The notes below the pieces were generated by a model. It was not told the DNA's origin. It searched no databases and saw only the letters and a list, made by a program, of their open reading frames with translations. The translations under genes and the position numbers were made by a program. 64,000 nt of DNA. Origin: Lonsdalea britannica. Its GTDB lineage: Bacteria; Pseudomonadota; Gammaproteobacteria; Enterobacterales; Enterobacteriaceae. How positions within the stretch are numbered: position 1 is the first letter of the stretch; the number at the start of each line of letters is the position of its first letter. The stretch is from the NCBI RefSeq assembly GCF_002111595.1, contig NZ_LUTN01000012.1, forward strand, positions 61,327 to 125,326, in the 5' to 3' direction. Positions 26,045-35,267 of this stretch are shown here, piece by piece.

Positions 26045-29000
26045 TCGCTCGTTCCTCGTGTCGCGATATGTGCAGCCATGCTCTGCACGGTATTAAACTG
26101 ATACATAGACTCCAGCGGTAGCGCCACGCCAAAGGTTTTACGCACAATAGTAAGAATGCGCAGCGCGCTCAGCGAATTACCGCCAACGCTGAAAAAATCG
26201 TGGGTACGGTTGAGCTGCCTGACTGGTAGAACAGACTGCCAGATGCTCTGCAACTGGTCTTCAATAGCACCATTTTCCTCGCTCCGTGCTTCTGGCTGCG
26301 CGACCGTATCGCTCAATGCCAGCTGGCTAAGTGCTTTGCGATCCACTTTCAGATTGCGATTCAATGGCAGCGCTTGATGCCAGCAAAAACGAGACGGGAT
26401 CATGTAATTCGGCAGATGCTGGTTGAGCGTCTGGCGTATCCGCTCCGGATTCAAACCCGCTTCGTCACCGACCAGATGTGCTACCAACATATCGCCGTTG
26501 GCACTTTTCACCGCCACCACAGCCGCCTCGTTAATCCCCGAAAGCGCTGCCAACGCGGCTTCGACGTCACCAGCCTCAATGCGGTAACCATTAACCTTGA
26601 TCTGCAAATCCACCCGCCCAAGGATCTCAATGTTGCCGTCAGGCAGATAACGTCCTAGATCGCCGGTGCGGAAGCTACGAGACCGAGTTTCCGGACTCTC
26701 AAGGTAACGCTCGCGGGTTCGCGGCTCATCACGCCAGTACCCCGGAGTAATTCCCATACCGCTGGCCAGGATCTCCCCTGCTACCCAGTCTGGGCAGAGC
26801 GTTCCGTCAGGATGGCAAATCAGGCTTTGGTTATTAGCGTTGGGACGACCGTAGGGAATTACTTGAGCTGCACAATTCTCAGCGCTAATCGGATGGCAGA
26901 TATTCCAGATGGTGGTTTCGGTAGGACCGCCGAGCGACCACTGACGGATCGCGGGCTGTTTCGCCAAGATCGCCGCAGGAAGGTTCGGAGGAATACGGTC
27001 GCCGCTCATCATCAGAAGACGCAACGATGACGGCATCGCATCGCCGTGATCGTGCATCATCCGCACAATGGCTGGCACCGAATTCCACACGCTAACCCGG
27101 TATTGAGCACACAGCTGCGCCCAATGTTCAGTATCGCCGCTTTTATCCGCATCAGGGATCACTAGCGCCGCACCCACCGACAGGGCACCGAAAAGATCCC
27201 ACACAGAGAGATCGAAATTTAAGGCACTGATGGCAAAAAAGCGATCTTCCGGTGTGATGTCAAAACGACGCTGGCAGTCATCCACCACATTGATCACATT
27301 GCGGTGCGTCACCATCACTCCTTTTGGCTGTCCGGTGGTGCCAGACGTATACAGCACGTAGGCCAGATCATCTGGTGTGGCCTCCGCATCACACGGCATC
27401 AGTGTCCAGGTTCCCGGCTGAGGACGGCGTAGATCGAACTGCGGCAGGCCGCAGTCTATATCGACATTCGTCAACACCAGTCTCACTTCACCATCTTGCA
27501 ACATATAATCGCGGCGAGCAGCGGGCAAGTGGGCGTCGATAGGCAAATAAGCTGCCCCTGCCAACACTATGGCCAGGATACCAATGACATGTTCCGGCGA
27601 TCGTTCTACCACCAGCCCCACCAGCGTATTGCGTTGCACGCCCTGTGATTTCAGCCACTGCACAACTTCAGCTACGCGATTGTAGAGCTCGCCGTAGCTT
27701 AACTGGCGGTCCAGCGTGCAAAGCGCCTGTGCGGCGGGCTGCTGTCGTGCACGGAGGACAAAATCATCCCCCAGCATACGCGGCGTCACTGCCGACTGAG
27801 TTGCGTTAACCGCTTCACGTCGCTGACGCTGATCGTCCGGTAGTAGGTCAAACTGCGACTGGTGCCAACTTTTCGCCTGGCAAAGCAGACTGATCATCCG
27901 CTGATAACCTGCCGCCAGTGCCGTAAAGAAGCCCTCAGGGAAGCTTTCCTCAACACCATCCAGCCGGATAATTAACTTGTCATGCTGTTCAAAAACGAAG
28001 ACATCTATCAGTACTTGCGGCGTTTGACTAAGGGTAAAAACTTCCTCACCAAACAGCTCCAGCGCATCTCCGTTTACCCCTTCCAGCGCGCCCAACGTGC
28101 AGTTAAACGTGTAGGGCGTTCGGGCGGCCGCCAGCCCGCGTTGACGGGCTAACTCCTGCATCACCTCAATGCCGGAAAAATGGCGATGGTCCACATCCTG
28201 ATGCAGGCGATGTTGTAGTGCGCTCGCTCGCTCGGAGAAAGTCAGTTGTGCATCGCGCATCACTTCCACCAACAGCGGAGCGGAGAAAGGCCCAATGGAG
28301 CGAAACGCCTGTGGGTGGATAGGACGGCGTTCTGAAACGGTAACATTCAGGGTGAAGTGATCCTGAGCCCCCCAGTAGTGGAGGGTCTCGGACCATGCGG
28401 TCATCAGCACAGCAGCGGGTGTCAGCTGATGCGCATGAATTTGTATCTTTAACGCTTGCCAGGGACCGGCTTCCAGCGACACTACCCGCTGGCTGAAACG
28501 TGATGTCAGATCGCTCGGCTTCGTGGTCTGCGGCAAATTGGGCGCAGGCGGCAGCATAGGGATGCGGGCCAGCCAGTAATCGCGTGAACGCTGCCAGGCG
28601 GGCTTCCCACGCTCATTTTGCAGAGCATCAATATGGTCGTTAAATGTCAAGTAACCGACCGCGTCCTCCTCCCCCTGATAATAGCGATACCAGTGATGGA
28701 ACAGCAGAAACATGCTGATACCGTCAACAATCATACCGTCGTGATTGATGAACAGTACCATCCGATCATCGGCGAGCAGCGCAACATTTACCTGCAACAG
28801 CGCGCCTTCTGTCGACAACATCAGATGGGATTTCTCGTCACGTAGACACGCCCGTGTCCGCTGTCGCTGTTCCTCCGGTAACCCACGCAAATCGTGGCGG
28901 ATAATCACGGGGACGTCATCACTGATAAACTGGGCATTGTCGTCTAAGATGCGTAGGCGCAGCGCAGAATGCGCCGCCACCACTTGCTGAAGCGCCTGTT

Positions 29001-29295
29001 CCAACCGCGCAACGTCCCAACATCCTTCGATTTCATGGCAGACTTGATTCGCCACTCCGCCACCGTCAAAAAGCCGTGAACGTCCGCGGTAATAGGCTTG
29101 CTGTAATGGCGTCAGTGAGAAACTGTCCGCACGCTGTTGCAGCCATCCCAACAGCGCTGCCTTATTTTCGCGCAGCGCCGCCACCAAAGACGGCGTAATA
29201 TTTTGCGTGGCGCCTTCCAGTTTCAGATTACCGTCTAGCTGGCTGATTTTCAGACCAGCCTCTTCAACTTGCTTTAACAGTTCTGCTGGGGTCAT
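26041..29295 (-). CDS. NRPS module TubC-Cy-A-T (predicted cysteine, heterocyclising)
   Basis: Domains of this 1084-residue protein in order: an N-terminal TubC-type docking domain (about 1-55), a heterocyclisation (Cy) domain (about 58-480), an adenylation domain (about 500-1000) and a carrier domain with Ser1041 in SVGGNSLSAL. The Cy signature DxxxxDxxS is Asp186, Asp191 and Ser194, in place of HHxxxDG. Reading the A-domain pocket by eye (FDLSVW, VWNSVP, LLMMSGD, WSLGGPTETTIW) gives about DLWNMSLIW(K), close to the cysteine code DLYNLSLIWK. Known Cy domains condense Cys, Ser or Thr and cyclise to thiazoline or oxazoline. No terminal TE domain is present; a separate type II TE is encoded at 43003. 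Confidence 0.9.
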   Translation of the reverse strand: MTPAELLKQVEEAGLKISQLDGNLKLEGATQNITPSLVAALRENKAALLGWLQQRADSFSLTPLQQAYYRGRSRLFDGGGVANQVCHEIEGCWDVARLEQALQQVVAAHSALRLRILDDNAQFISDDVPVIIRHDLRGLPEEQRQRTRACLRDEKSHLMLSTEGALLQVNVALLADDRMVLFINHDGMIVDGISMFLLFHHWYRYYQGEEDAVGYLTFNDHIDALQNERGKPAWQRSRDYWLARIPMLPPAPNLPQTTKPSDLTSRFSQRVVSLEAGPWQALKIQIHAHQLTPAAVLMTAWSETLHYWGAQDHFTLNVTVSERRPIHPQAFRSIGPFSAPLLVEVMRDAQLTFSERASALQHRLHQDVDHRHFSGIEVMQELARQRGLAAARTPYTFNCTLGALEGVNGDALELFGEEVFTLSQTPQVLIDVFVFEQHDKLIIRLDGVEESFPEGFFTALAAGYQRMISLLCQAKSWHQSQFDLLPDDQRQRREAVNATQSAVTPRMLGDDFVLRARQQPAAQALCTLDRQLSYGELYNRVAEVVQWLKSQGVQRNTLVGLVVERSPEHVIGILAIVLAGAAYLPIDAHLPAARRDYMLQDGEVRLVLTNVDIDCGLPQFDLRRPQPGTWTLMPCDAEATPDDLAYVLYTSGTTGQPKGVMVTHRNVINVVDDCQRRFDITPEDRFFAISALNFDLSVWDLFGALSVGAALVIPDADKSGDTEHWAQLCAQYRVSVWNSVPAIVRMMHDHGDAMPSSLRLLMMSGDRIPPNLPAAILAKQPAIRQWSLGGPTETTIWNICHPISAENCAAQVIPYGRPNANNQSLICHPDGTLCPDWVAGEILASGMGITPGYWRDEPRTRERYLESPETRSRSFRTGDLGRYLPDGNIEILGRVDLQIKVNGYRIEAGDVEAALAALSGINEAAVVAVKSANGDMLVAHLVGDEAGLNPERIRQTLNQHLPNYMIPSRFCWHQALPLNRNLKVDRKALSQLALSDTVAQPEARSEENGAIEDQLQSIWQSVLPVRQLNRTHDFFSVGGNSLSALRILTIVRKTFGVALPLESMYQFNTVQSMAAHIATRGTSE

Positions 29296-31523
29296 TCGGT
29301 GACTCCCTTCGCTGCACTGCTCTGCTGACGCGCAGCCTCATCCGCGACTTTGCCTAACGGCTGGTTAAGCAATAAGTCCAACGGGATATCCGCCTGCATC
29401 TCGTTTAGCAAATAATATTGCAACGTGACCGCCATCAGTGAGGTGGCCCCCAACTCTGACAGTCGCTGTGAAGGTTGGGGGTTGACGTTGGGCAACAGCG
29501 TCGTTAATTTCCCGGCCAGCCAGGCCCAGTGAGGCGTATCCAGCGATGCGTCAGGATCGCTAAAGAAATTGATTTGATGCAGGGTAATTGCGTTGCCCGG
29601 CGTAACAATCTCCGCCTGCTGCGGCCAGTCATCCGCTACCGGATTACCCAATGCCGCCGCCAGATGGCCAGAAAAACGCGGCATCAGCGGTTGAGCAATG
29701 CGTGAAAGTAGCTGCGCCGCCGCCAATTCCAGCGCCAGCGAGGTACGATATTCGTCTTTCCAGTCAGGGATGGCCGCCAGTTGCTGCTGGGATTGCGAAA
29801 AGATCAGGGTATCCTGTACCAGCAATTTCAGCTGTTGCGCCGCACGGCGCAGTGAAAAACCATCACTGTTCAGCGCGTTCTTCATGCATTGCAGATGACC
29901 GTTAAGCTGTGCCCAGAACGCGACCTGCTCTTTGGTCCAGATCCCGGCATCTGGCGCCTGCCCCGCAAAAAGGCGGGCAGTACGTTGACCAAGCTCGTGC
30001 AACCAGCCTTGCCATTCGCCAATTAAGGTCTGACGTAGCTCCGTCAGGTAGGCCGCGAGTTGGAAATTGGTGCGCTCCTGCTCCGGGCGAGTCAGACAGA
30101 GATAAAAACGTACCGCATCAACGCTTTCCGGAGTGAGGATCTCTTTGCCCCAGACTGCATGGCGGCGACTGGTAGAGAATTTTTTACCGTCAAGCAGATA
30201 GAATTCATTGTGATGATAATCGATATCCGGTTGCCATTCTGGGTAAGCCAGCCGATATAGCACGGGGTAAAGAATGCTGTGATAAAAGCTGTTGTCATAG
30301 CCAAAAAAGTGAATAATTTTCCAGTTGGAATCAGGTTGGTCCGCTTTCCACGGCTGGCTAACTTTTTTTCCTAACTGTTCAATATCCCACAAAAATCCGT
30401 AGCTCATCTCTGGCCATACCCAGATAACCTGACCTTCACCTTCCACCTCAGCAGGAGTAATCCCCCAATCTGATAGATGAGAGAGCGGCACATCCAGTGA
30501 ATCACGGCTGAAAACCCGCTGCGCCAGCTCGCGCATTCTTGCGGGTACCCGGCCTACTTTGTGGTGCGCTTTGACTGTTTCGGCAAACTGATGTAGCGGC
30601 AGCATATAACGCTTAACCATGGCCTTCAGCGGCGGAAGCTGGCTGGCTTTGCTGACGGGCATGTCGAGGTCAGTCACCACATTTGGCTCACCACACTCCT
30701 CACAGATGTTGCCGTTAGTGGCATGACCGCAGCCCGGACAGGCACCGGCGACATCCACTTCATACAGATAGTGCCCGCTGTCCTTATCGCACAGTGCTGG
30801 CGCTTCTCGCATTTGGACCTGACCACTCGCCACCAGCCGACTGAAAAAGCGCTGCGCACCTTCGGCATAGCCGTCCGCATCGTTAGTCATCGTGTAGTGA
30901 TCAAGTTCGATATCCATCATGCTCAGCGTCTGGCGGATCTCCTGGGAGTAATGACGCGCCACTTCCGCTGGAGTTGAGCCTTCGCGATTGGCCAGCGCCG
31001 CGACATAACTTTGGAAATCGTCGGAACCTGTCATGTGCCACGCCGGATGACCCAACAGTCGCTGGTAGCGCACATAGACATCCGCGCCAAGGTAAGGGCC
31101 AGAAAGATGTCCAAGATGCAAATCCCCGTTCGGCGTTGGTGGCGTCGAGAATACAAACTGTGGGCGTGCCGGGTTCTGGCGCTCTTGTGACGATGCAGAA
31201 CGTGCTGAACTGGCGGCATCACGGCGATATTGCAAAAAGAAAATCAGATCTACCTCGCCGGTGTTTTCCAACACATGGGATTCAAAGGGCGCAAATTGCG
31301 CCACACTACCGGCTTTCACTGCATGAACATGGCTGTCAACCAGTAAGGTGCCTTCGCCGCTGACGATAACGAACATCTCTGTTTCATCGTGCTGATGGCT
31401 AGCGGAGCGCTCGCCTGGCGCAACCTTGCCCAAGCCTGCCGGAAAATCAAGCCCGTCAAGATGACTGATATCAATGTCAAACATCTGGGCCATATCTGCA
31501 TTTTCTAAATGATGGATCACCAT
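29292..31523 (-). CDS. Cupin-MetRS-like hydrazine-forming enzyme with C-terminal carrier-like domain
   Basis: Three parts are visible in 743 residues. The cupin (1-105) has the metal motif G-x5-HxH-x3-E exactly (Gly37, His43, His45, Glu49). The class I synthetase body (120-620) has HLGH at 136-139, KKFSTSR at 447-453 and a zinc knuckle (Cys262, 265, 274, 277) like MetRS. The C-terminal ~85 residues end in a carrier-like segment ELGATSLMAV with Ser695. Cupin-MetRS fusions (Spb40 in s56-p1 synthesis, and triacsin and azaserine relatives) join N6-hydroxylysine and glycine into a hydrazine. The matching hydroxylase and oxidase are the next two genes. The added carrier domain is not part of the fusion as I know it. 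Confidence 0.88.
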   Translation of the reverse strand: MVIHHLENADMAQMFDIDISHLDGLDFPAGLGKVAPGERSASHQHDETEMFVIVSGEGTLLVDSHVHAVKAGSVAQFAPFESHVLENTGEVDLIFFLQYRRDAASSARSASSQERQNPARPQFVFSTPPTPNGDLHLGHLSGPYLGADVYVRYQRLLGHPAWHMTGSDDFQSYVAALANREGSTPAEVARHYSQEIRQTLSMMDIELDHYTMTNDADGYAEGAQRFFSRLVASGQVQMREAPALCDKDSGHYLYEVDVAGACPGCGHATNGNICEECGEPNVVTDLDMPVSKASQLPPLKAMVKRYMLPLHQFAETVKAHHKVGRVPARMRELAQRVFSRDSLDVPLSHLSDWGITPAEVEGEGQVIWVWPEMSYGFLWDIEQLGKKVSQPWKADQPDSNWKIIHFFGYDNSFYHSILYPVLYRLAYPEWQPDIDYHHNEFYLLDGKKFSTSRRHAVWGKEILTPESVDAVRFYLCLTRPEQERTNFQLAAYLTELRQTLIGEWQGWLHELGQRTARLFAGQAPDAGIWTKEQVAFWAQLNGHLQCMKNALNSDGFSLRRAAQQLKLLVQDTLIFSQSQQQLAAIPDWKDEYRTSLALELAAAQLLSRIAQPLMPRFSGHLAAALGNPVADDWPQQAEIVTPGNAITLHQINFFSDPDASLDTPHWAWLAGKLTTLLPNVNPQPSQRLSELGATSLMAVTLQYYLLNEMQADIPLDLLLNQPLGKVADEAARQQSSAAKGVTE

Positions 31524-32581
31524 ATTTTTTTCTCCAGTCCTGACAGATGTGGAATTAATTTGATCACTTCAGCGGCGATCGCTGGCGCCAGACGGTAGCC
31601 GGAACCATTGCAGCCTGCGGCGTAGATCACACCGTCATCTGCACGAATCACTGTCGGTTCACTGCCGGGGCTATAGGCGTCACAAAATACCCGACCATCG
31701 TGAATCTGTTCGGCTAGCGCCGGGGCATATTTCGCGAGGGTTTCGCGCGCGTTAGCGAGGTCGGCTGGAGTGAGTGAGCCGACAGATTCCGGGTCAACAT
31801 CCCACTCTTTGCAGGTGTAACTGAACAGCCACTGTTTACGGTGATGGCACGGAAGCAAAAAGGCGTCTTCTTTATCAAAGACGACAAGCGGTGCCTGCAT
31901 TGTCGGCTTGACGTTGATATGCGCAGCAACAATCTTTTTTATCCGCAGGCCTCTGGAGGAAAGGGTTTCACCGTTCAGGGGATGGTTAATCCACGGGCCA
32001 GGCACAATAATTGCCTGACGCGCCTGAATATCCACCCCGGAACGTAAGGACAGCCGATAGCACGGCCCTTCTCGCCTCAGTGCCTCTACTTCAGTCCCTT
32101 CGAGATAATCAATTTTGTCGCGCAGTTTTTCCATATAATAATTAACCAGCGCAAACACATTGGCATAATTTGCCCCGCCGCCTTTTAATACGCGCAAGTC
32201 ATTACCAGCTGCCGCATTTAAATCAATCAGATCACTAATGCAATTTATCCTCTGATGAAACCCCACACTCGGAAGATATTTTCCCTCTACGCTTGGGATA
32301 TTGCGACTTTCCGTTATTAATTCCATCGCAAGCGGATATATCGGCGCACAGTCGTTTATTAACCGCTGATAATAATCATGGCTGTATTCCGACATCTGTC
32401 TCACTCTTTCACTACCGCCACGTGGAAAATGCACACCTGCGGAATAAAAAGAGGCACCAGAACCGGAAAGGTTTTTATCAATAATCGCAAGTTTTAAATT
32501 AGGGTGATTATTTATCAGTTCTCTGGCGATGGTAGACCCAAGAATGCCCCCACCGACAAGCGCGATGTCATATTTCAGCAT
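31517..32581 (-). CDS. DAO-type FAD oxidoreductase (hydrazine-cleaving oxidase, Spb39-like)
   Basis: The 354-residue flavoprotein begins with a Rossmann FAD site, IALVGGGILGSTIAREL, and ends with IYAAGCNGSGYRLAPAI, as in the D-amino-acid/glycine oxidase family. In the s56-p1 pathway a homologous enzyme oxidatively splits the lysine-glycine hydrazine to give hydrazinoacetate and 2-aminoadipate semialdehyde. Here it lies between the hydroxylase and the cupin-MetRS gene, overlapping the latter by 7 bases, which supports that role. On its own the family is broad, so the function rests on context. Confidence 0.82.
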   Translation of the reverse strand: MLKYDIALVGGGILGSTIARELINNHPNLKLAIIDKNLSGSGASFYSAGVHFPRGGSERVRQMSEYSHDYYQRLINDCAPIYPLAMELITESRNIPSVEGKYLPSVGFHQRINCISDLIDLNAAAGNDLRVLKGGGANYANVFALVNYYMEKLRDKIDYLEGTEVEALRREGPCYRLSLRSGVDIQARQAIIVPGPWINHPLNGETLSSRGLRIKKIVAAHINVKPTMQAPLVVFDKEDAFLLPCHHRKQWLFSYTCKEWDVDPESVGSLTPADLANARETLAKYAPALAEQIHDGRVFCDAYSPGSEPTVIRADDGVIYAAGCNGSGYRLAPAIAAEVIKLIPHLSGLEKKIW

Positions 32582-32611
32582 AATGTTTCGTTCCTAGAAA
32601 AATGCTGCGAC

Positions 32612-33988
32612 TTAACTCAAGAAACCATGTGAAATTCGCTTATATTCTTTTTCATCAATATTCGGGTCTTCCTGCGGGTTATTTTCCGCTGGCGGAGCCC
32701 AGTCGATAAAAGAAGGATGTTGAAGCGAAGGATATTCGCCGCACAGTCGGCCCACAATGCGCTGCGCGCGCCATGCATTTAGGCTGAGGTTTAAATCCGG
32801 TAGGCCGCGTTGTCCCCGTACCGCATTTTGAACAAAAATATTATTTCCCTTAGGGCCATCCCATTTTACGGCGAAGTCTTTATCCACTACGAATTCTTCT
32901 TTTTCGCGGTGAATACGCTCGACCAGCGTGCCGAGAAAACGCTTTTCAGTAGGGGAATAGCCGGTAGCCCAGACCACCACATCAGCTTCTTGGATCTCCG
33001 TGCCTAATGAATCAAGATGACAATATTCGAGCTGCCAGCTGTTTCTCCCAGTCGGTTTTACGTTGCTGACTGAGCGACTGGTCTGCATGACAATGCGAGT
33101 TTTCCCTGGCGTAATAAAGTTGAGGCTGTAAAGTTTCTGGTAAATTTGGCGCAGCGTCGATTCTGAAATACCGTCGGAGGTTAGAATATTTTCCCGATTG
33201 GTACTCTGTCGCAGATGCAACGGCAGCTTGTTAAAATAGTCTGAATAATACGGCATATAAAAATCATTGGTGAAAGTCGAATCATCAATAGGAAAGAAAT
33301 TACGCCGTCGTGAAATCCAGTGAATGCTGGTCGGCCGGTCACTATCGGGCTTCGACAGTAAATCCAGAAAAACTTCCGCCCCTGATTGTCCACCACCAAT
33401 AATAATCACCCGTTTTCCGGCCATTAAGCTACTTCTCTGCATATACTGGCTGACATGAAACTGCGTCTTCCCAATATACGCCGTGGCGAATTCCGGCACC
33501 CACGGTTGAGTGCCTACACCGATGGAAATATTTTCAGCGGTCAGTTCTCTTTTATCGGTGACAATTTTAAAAACCTTGTCGAAATCAATATTGAGCACCT
33601 TCTCACCAAATATAACATTCTCATTTTTTTCAGCGGCCCAGGCTAGATAATTACGGAATTCCCGGCGAGGAACTTCATCGAACTGGGCATTGAGAAAGTG
33701 ATAAATACGTCCTTTTTCATGCAAATAAGCCAGAAAAGTAAATATATTTGTTGGATCGGCTAGCGTGCTGAGATCTTTAAACAGTGAAACTTGTAACGTA
33801 GCCCCCTCGATCATCTGATCGTCATGCCAGGAAAAAGAGGATTTTCCGTCGAGGAAAATATTTTTAATCCCCTGCTTTCCATATAATAGCGACGCCAAAC
33901 TTAAATTGGCCGGTCCCGCACCAATTCCCAGCAGTTTAAAATGTGGCTGTACATCCTTGCATGATCCGGTCATATATTCTTCCTTCAT
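32612..33988 (-). CDS. L-lysine/L-ornithine N-hydroxylating monooxygenase (Spb38-like)
   Basis: The 458-residue protein has the three motifs of the IucD/PvdA/SidA family: FAD site LGIGAGPANLSLASLL, NADPH site VIIIGGGQSGAEVFLDLL and the C-terminal VVVWATGYSP. QVSLFKDLSTLADPTN is also typical. It should hydroxylate the side-chain amine of lysine or ornithine. No IucA/C-type or hydroxamate-forming synthetase is nearby, and the next two genes fit the hydrazine-forming set. N6-hydroxylysine for N-N bond formation is therefore the best reading rather than a siderophore precursor. Confidence 0.9.
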   Translation of the reverse strand: MKEEYMTGSCKDVQPHFKLLGIGAGPANLSLASLLYGKQGIKNIFLDGKSSFSWHDDQMIEGATLQVSLFKDLSTLADPTNIFTFLAYLHEKGRIYHFLNAQFDEVPRREFRNYLAWAAEKNENVIFGEKVLNIDFDKVFKIVTDKRELTAENISIGVGTQPWVPEFATAYIGKTQFHVSQYMQRSSLMAGKRVIIIGGGQSGAEVFLDLLSKPDSDRPTSIHWISRRRNFFPIDDSTFTNDFYMPYYSDYFNKLPLHLRQSTNRENILTSDGISESTLRQIYQKLYSLNFITPGKTRIVMQTSRSVSNVKPTGRNSWQLEYCHLDSLGTEIQEADVVVWATGYSPTEKRFLGTLVERIHREKEEFVVDKDFAVKWDGPKGNNIFVQNAVRGQRGLPDLNLSLNAWRAQRIVGRLCGEYPSLQHPSFIDWAPPAENNPQEDPNIDEKEYKRISHGFLS

Positions 33989-34004
33989 ACATAATCAAAG
34001 ATAG

Positions 34005-35267
34005 TTATTCAGCAACTTTGCTTGCATCGACATTTTCAGCAGGGCTGTGTTGATTTTTTCCTATCGAGGTCTCCGTAGCGCAATATCCGCAAACCACCGC
34101 GGCGAAAAATGATCCGAGCGAAATAACCGGCCAGATGGCAGTACCAAGTTGCAAATAAAGCCAACCACCAACCACCGGCCCCAACGCGATACCCATGCTA
34201 AACATAAAGTGAAAGCTGCCTAGGTAGTGTGCTTTGAGATGTTTCGGTCCGGCATTAGCAGGGAAGGCAAAAAATGCGGGGCCGGAGATGATCTCGCCAA
34301 CCGACCAGATCAGCGTGCCGACAATCAGCGCCGCAGGGCCGATCGGCACAGCATAAAACGCGACGCCACTGCCAATCAGCGCAAATCCCAGCGCCAGCAT
34401 TTTACGTCTGGCGTAGTTCTGTGTGATTTTGGTTATAAGCAATTCAAAGCAGATAACAATTACGCCGTTCAACGACACCGCCAGCGTGTACCAAAACAGG
34501 CCAATGTTCTGATCTTCTACGTACATGGGCAACGTGGTAATGTACTGCACAAATACAGCTGAATGGCACAGGGTTGCCAGCAAAAAGAGCACAATTCGGC
34601 GGTCCGCCAACACGTCCAGATAGCTGCCTCCACATTGTGTGGCAGGTAATGGTGATCCCTCGGTCCTACGGGGTTTACCGGGTAAAGTCAGCATTGCCAG
34701 CAGCGCATATAGCCCGGCGATGATCGCCTCGCCCCAGAACAGCCAGGTAAAGCTTTCTCCGCCCCAATGATACAGCGCGTAGCCAATCAGCGGCGCGCCC
34801 GTCGCTCCCAAATTTAACCCCAGCCGATAGATGGCGAAAATCATCGTCTGTCGCTCAGTTGGCGTTTGCTGCGAAAGCAGCGTCGAGGACGCCGGTCGAA
34901 ATAATTGGGCGCAGAGACTAGCTAACGCCACCACCAACAAAATCGTCGTAAAATGATGCAAATAAAGCAGCGCTGCTGTCAGCACCGCCGTGGCACCCAT
35001 GCTGATCATGGTGGCAGTACGAGCCCCCAGCCGCTCGCTGAGGCTACCGCCCATCAACGCGCCCATTACCGCACCGGTGCCGTAAACAAATAGCGCGATG
35101 ATAGTCTGCTGATGGGTGTACCCCAGAGAAAGAAGAAACAGCACAATAAAAATCTGTAAAAAGCCCGAAAGGCGATTAATCATCACACCGAACAGAATGA
35201 CCTTCGATGATAGCGGGCTTTGCGCAAAGGTTTCCCATACGCCAGGCATGGCGGAATGATTAGTCAT
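34005..35267 (-). CDS. MFS transporter (probable product exporter)
   Basis: A 420-residue protein with about 12 hydrophobic helices and the MFS loop signature GGSLSERLGARTA after helix 2. It overlaps the ATP-grasp gene by 8 bases and lies 16 bases ahead of the hydroxylase, inside the operon, which suggests export of the metabolite and self-protection. Resemblance is to the MdtH/drug-exporter branch; specificity cannot be read. Confidence 0.85.
   Translation of the reverse strand: MTNHSAMPGVWETFAQSPLSSKVILFGVMINRLSGFLQIFIVLFLLSLGYTHQQTIIALFVYGTGAVMGALMGGSLSERLGARTATMISMGATAVLTAALLYLHHFTTILLVVALASLCAQLFRPASSTLLSQQTPTERQTMIFAIYRLGLNLGATGAPLIGYALYHWGGESFTWLFWGEAIIAGLYALLAMLTLPGKPRRTEGSPLPATQCGGSYLDVLADRRIVLFLLATLCHSAVFVQYITTLPMYVEDQNIGLFWYTLAVSLNGVIVICFELLITKITQNYARRKMLALGFALIGSGVAFYAVPIGPAALIVGTLIWSVGEIISGPAFFAFPANAGPKHLKAHYLGSFHFMFSMGIALGPVVGGWLYLQLGTAIWPVISLGSFFAAVVCGYCATETSIGKNQHSPAENVDASKVAE

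Noticed and set aside
29292..31523. Second methionyl-tRNA synthetase
   Set aside because: N-terminal cupin, C-terminal carrier-like domain and neighbours (N-hydroxylase, flavin oxidase) fit the hydrazine-forming fusion rather than translation.
32612..33988. Siderophore hydroxamate pathway
   Set aside because: No IucA/C-type synthetase, hydroxamate acylation pathway or TonB receptor is nearby; the next genes are the N-N-forming partners.
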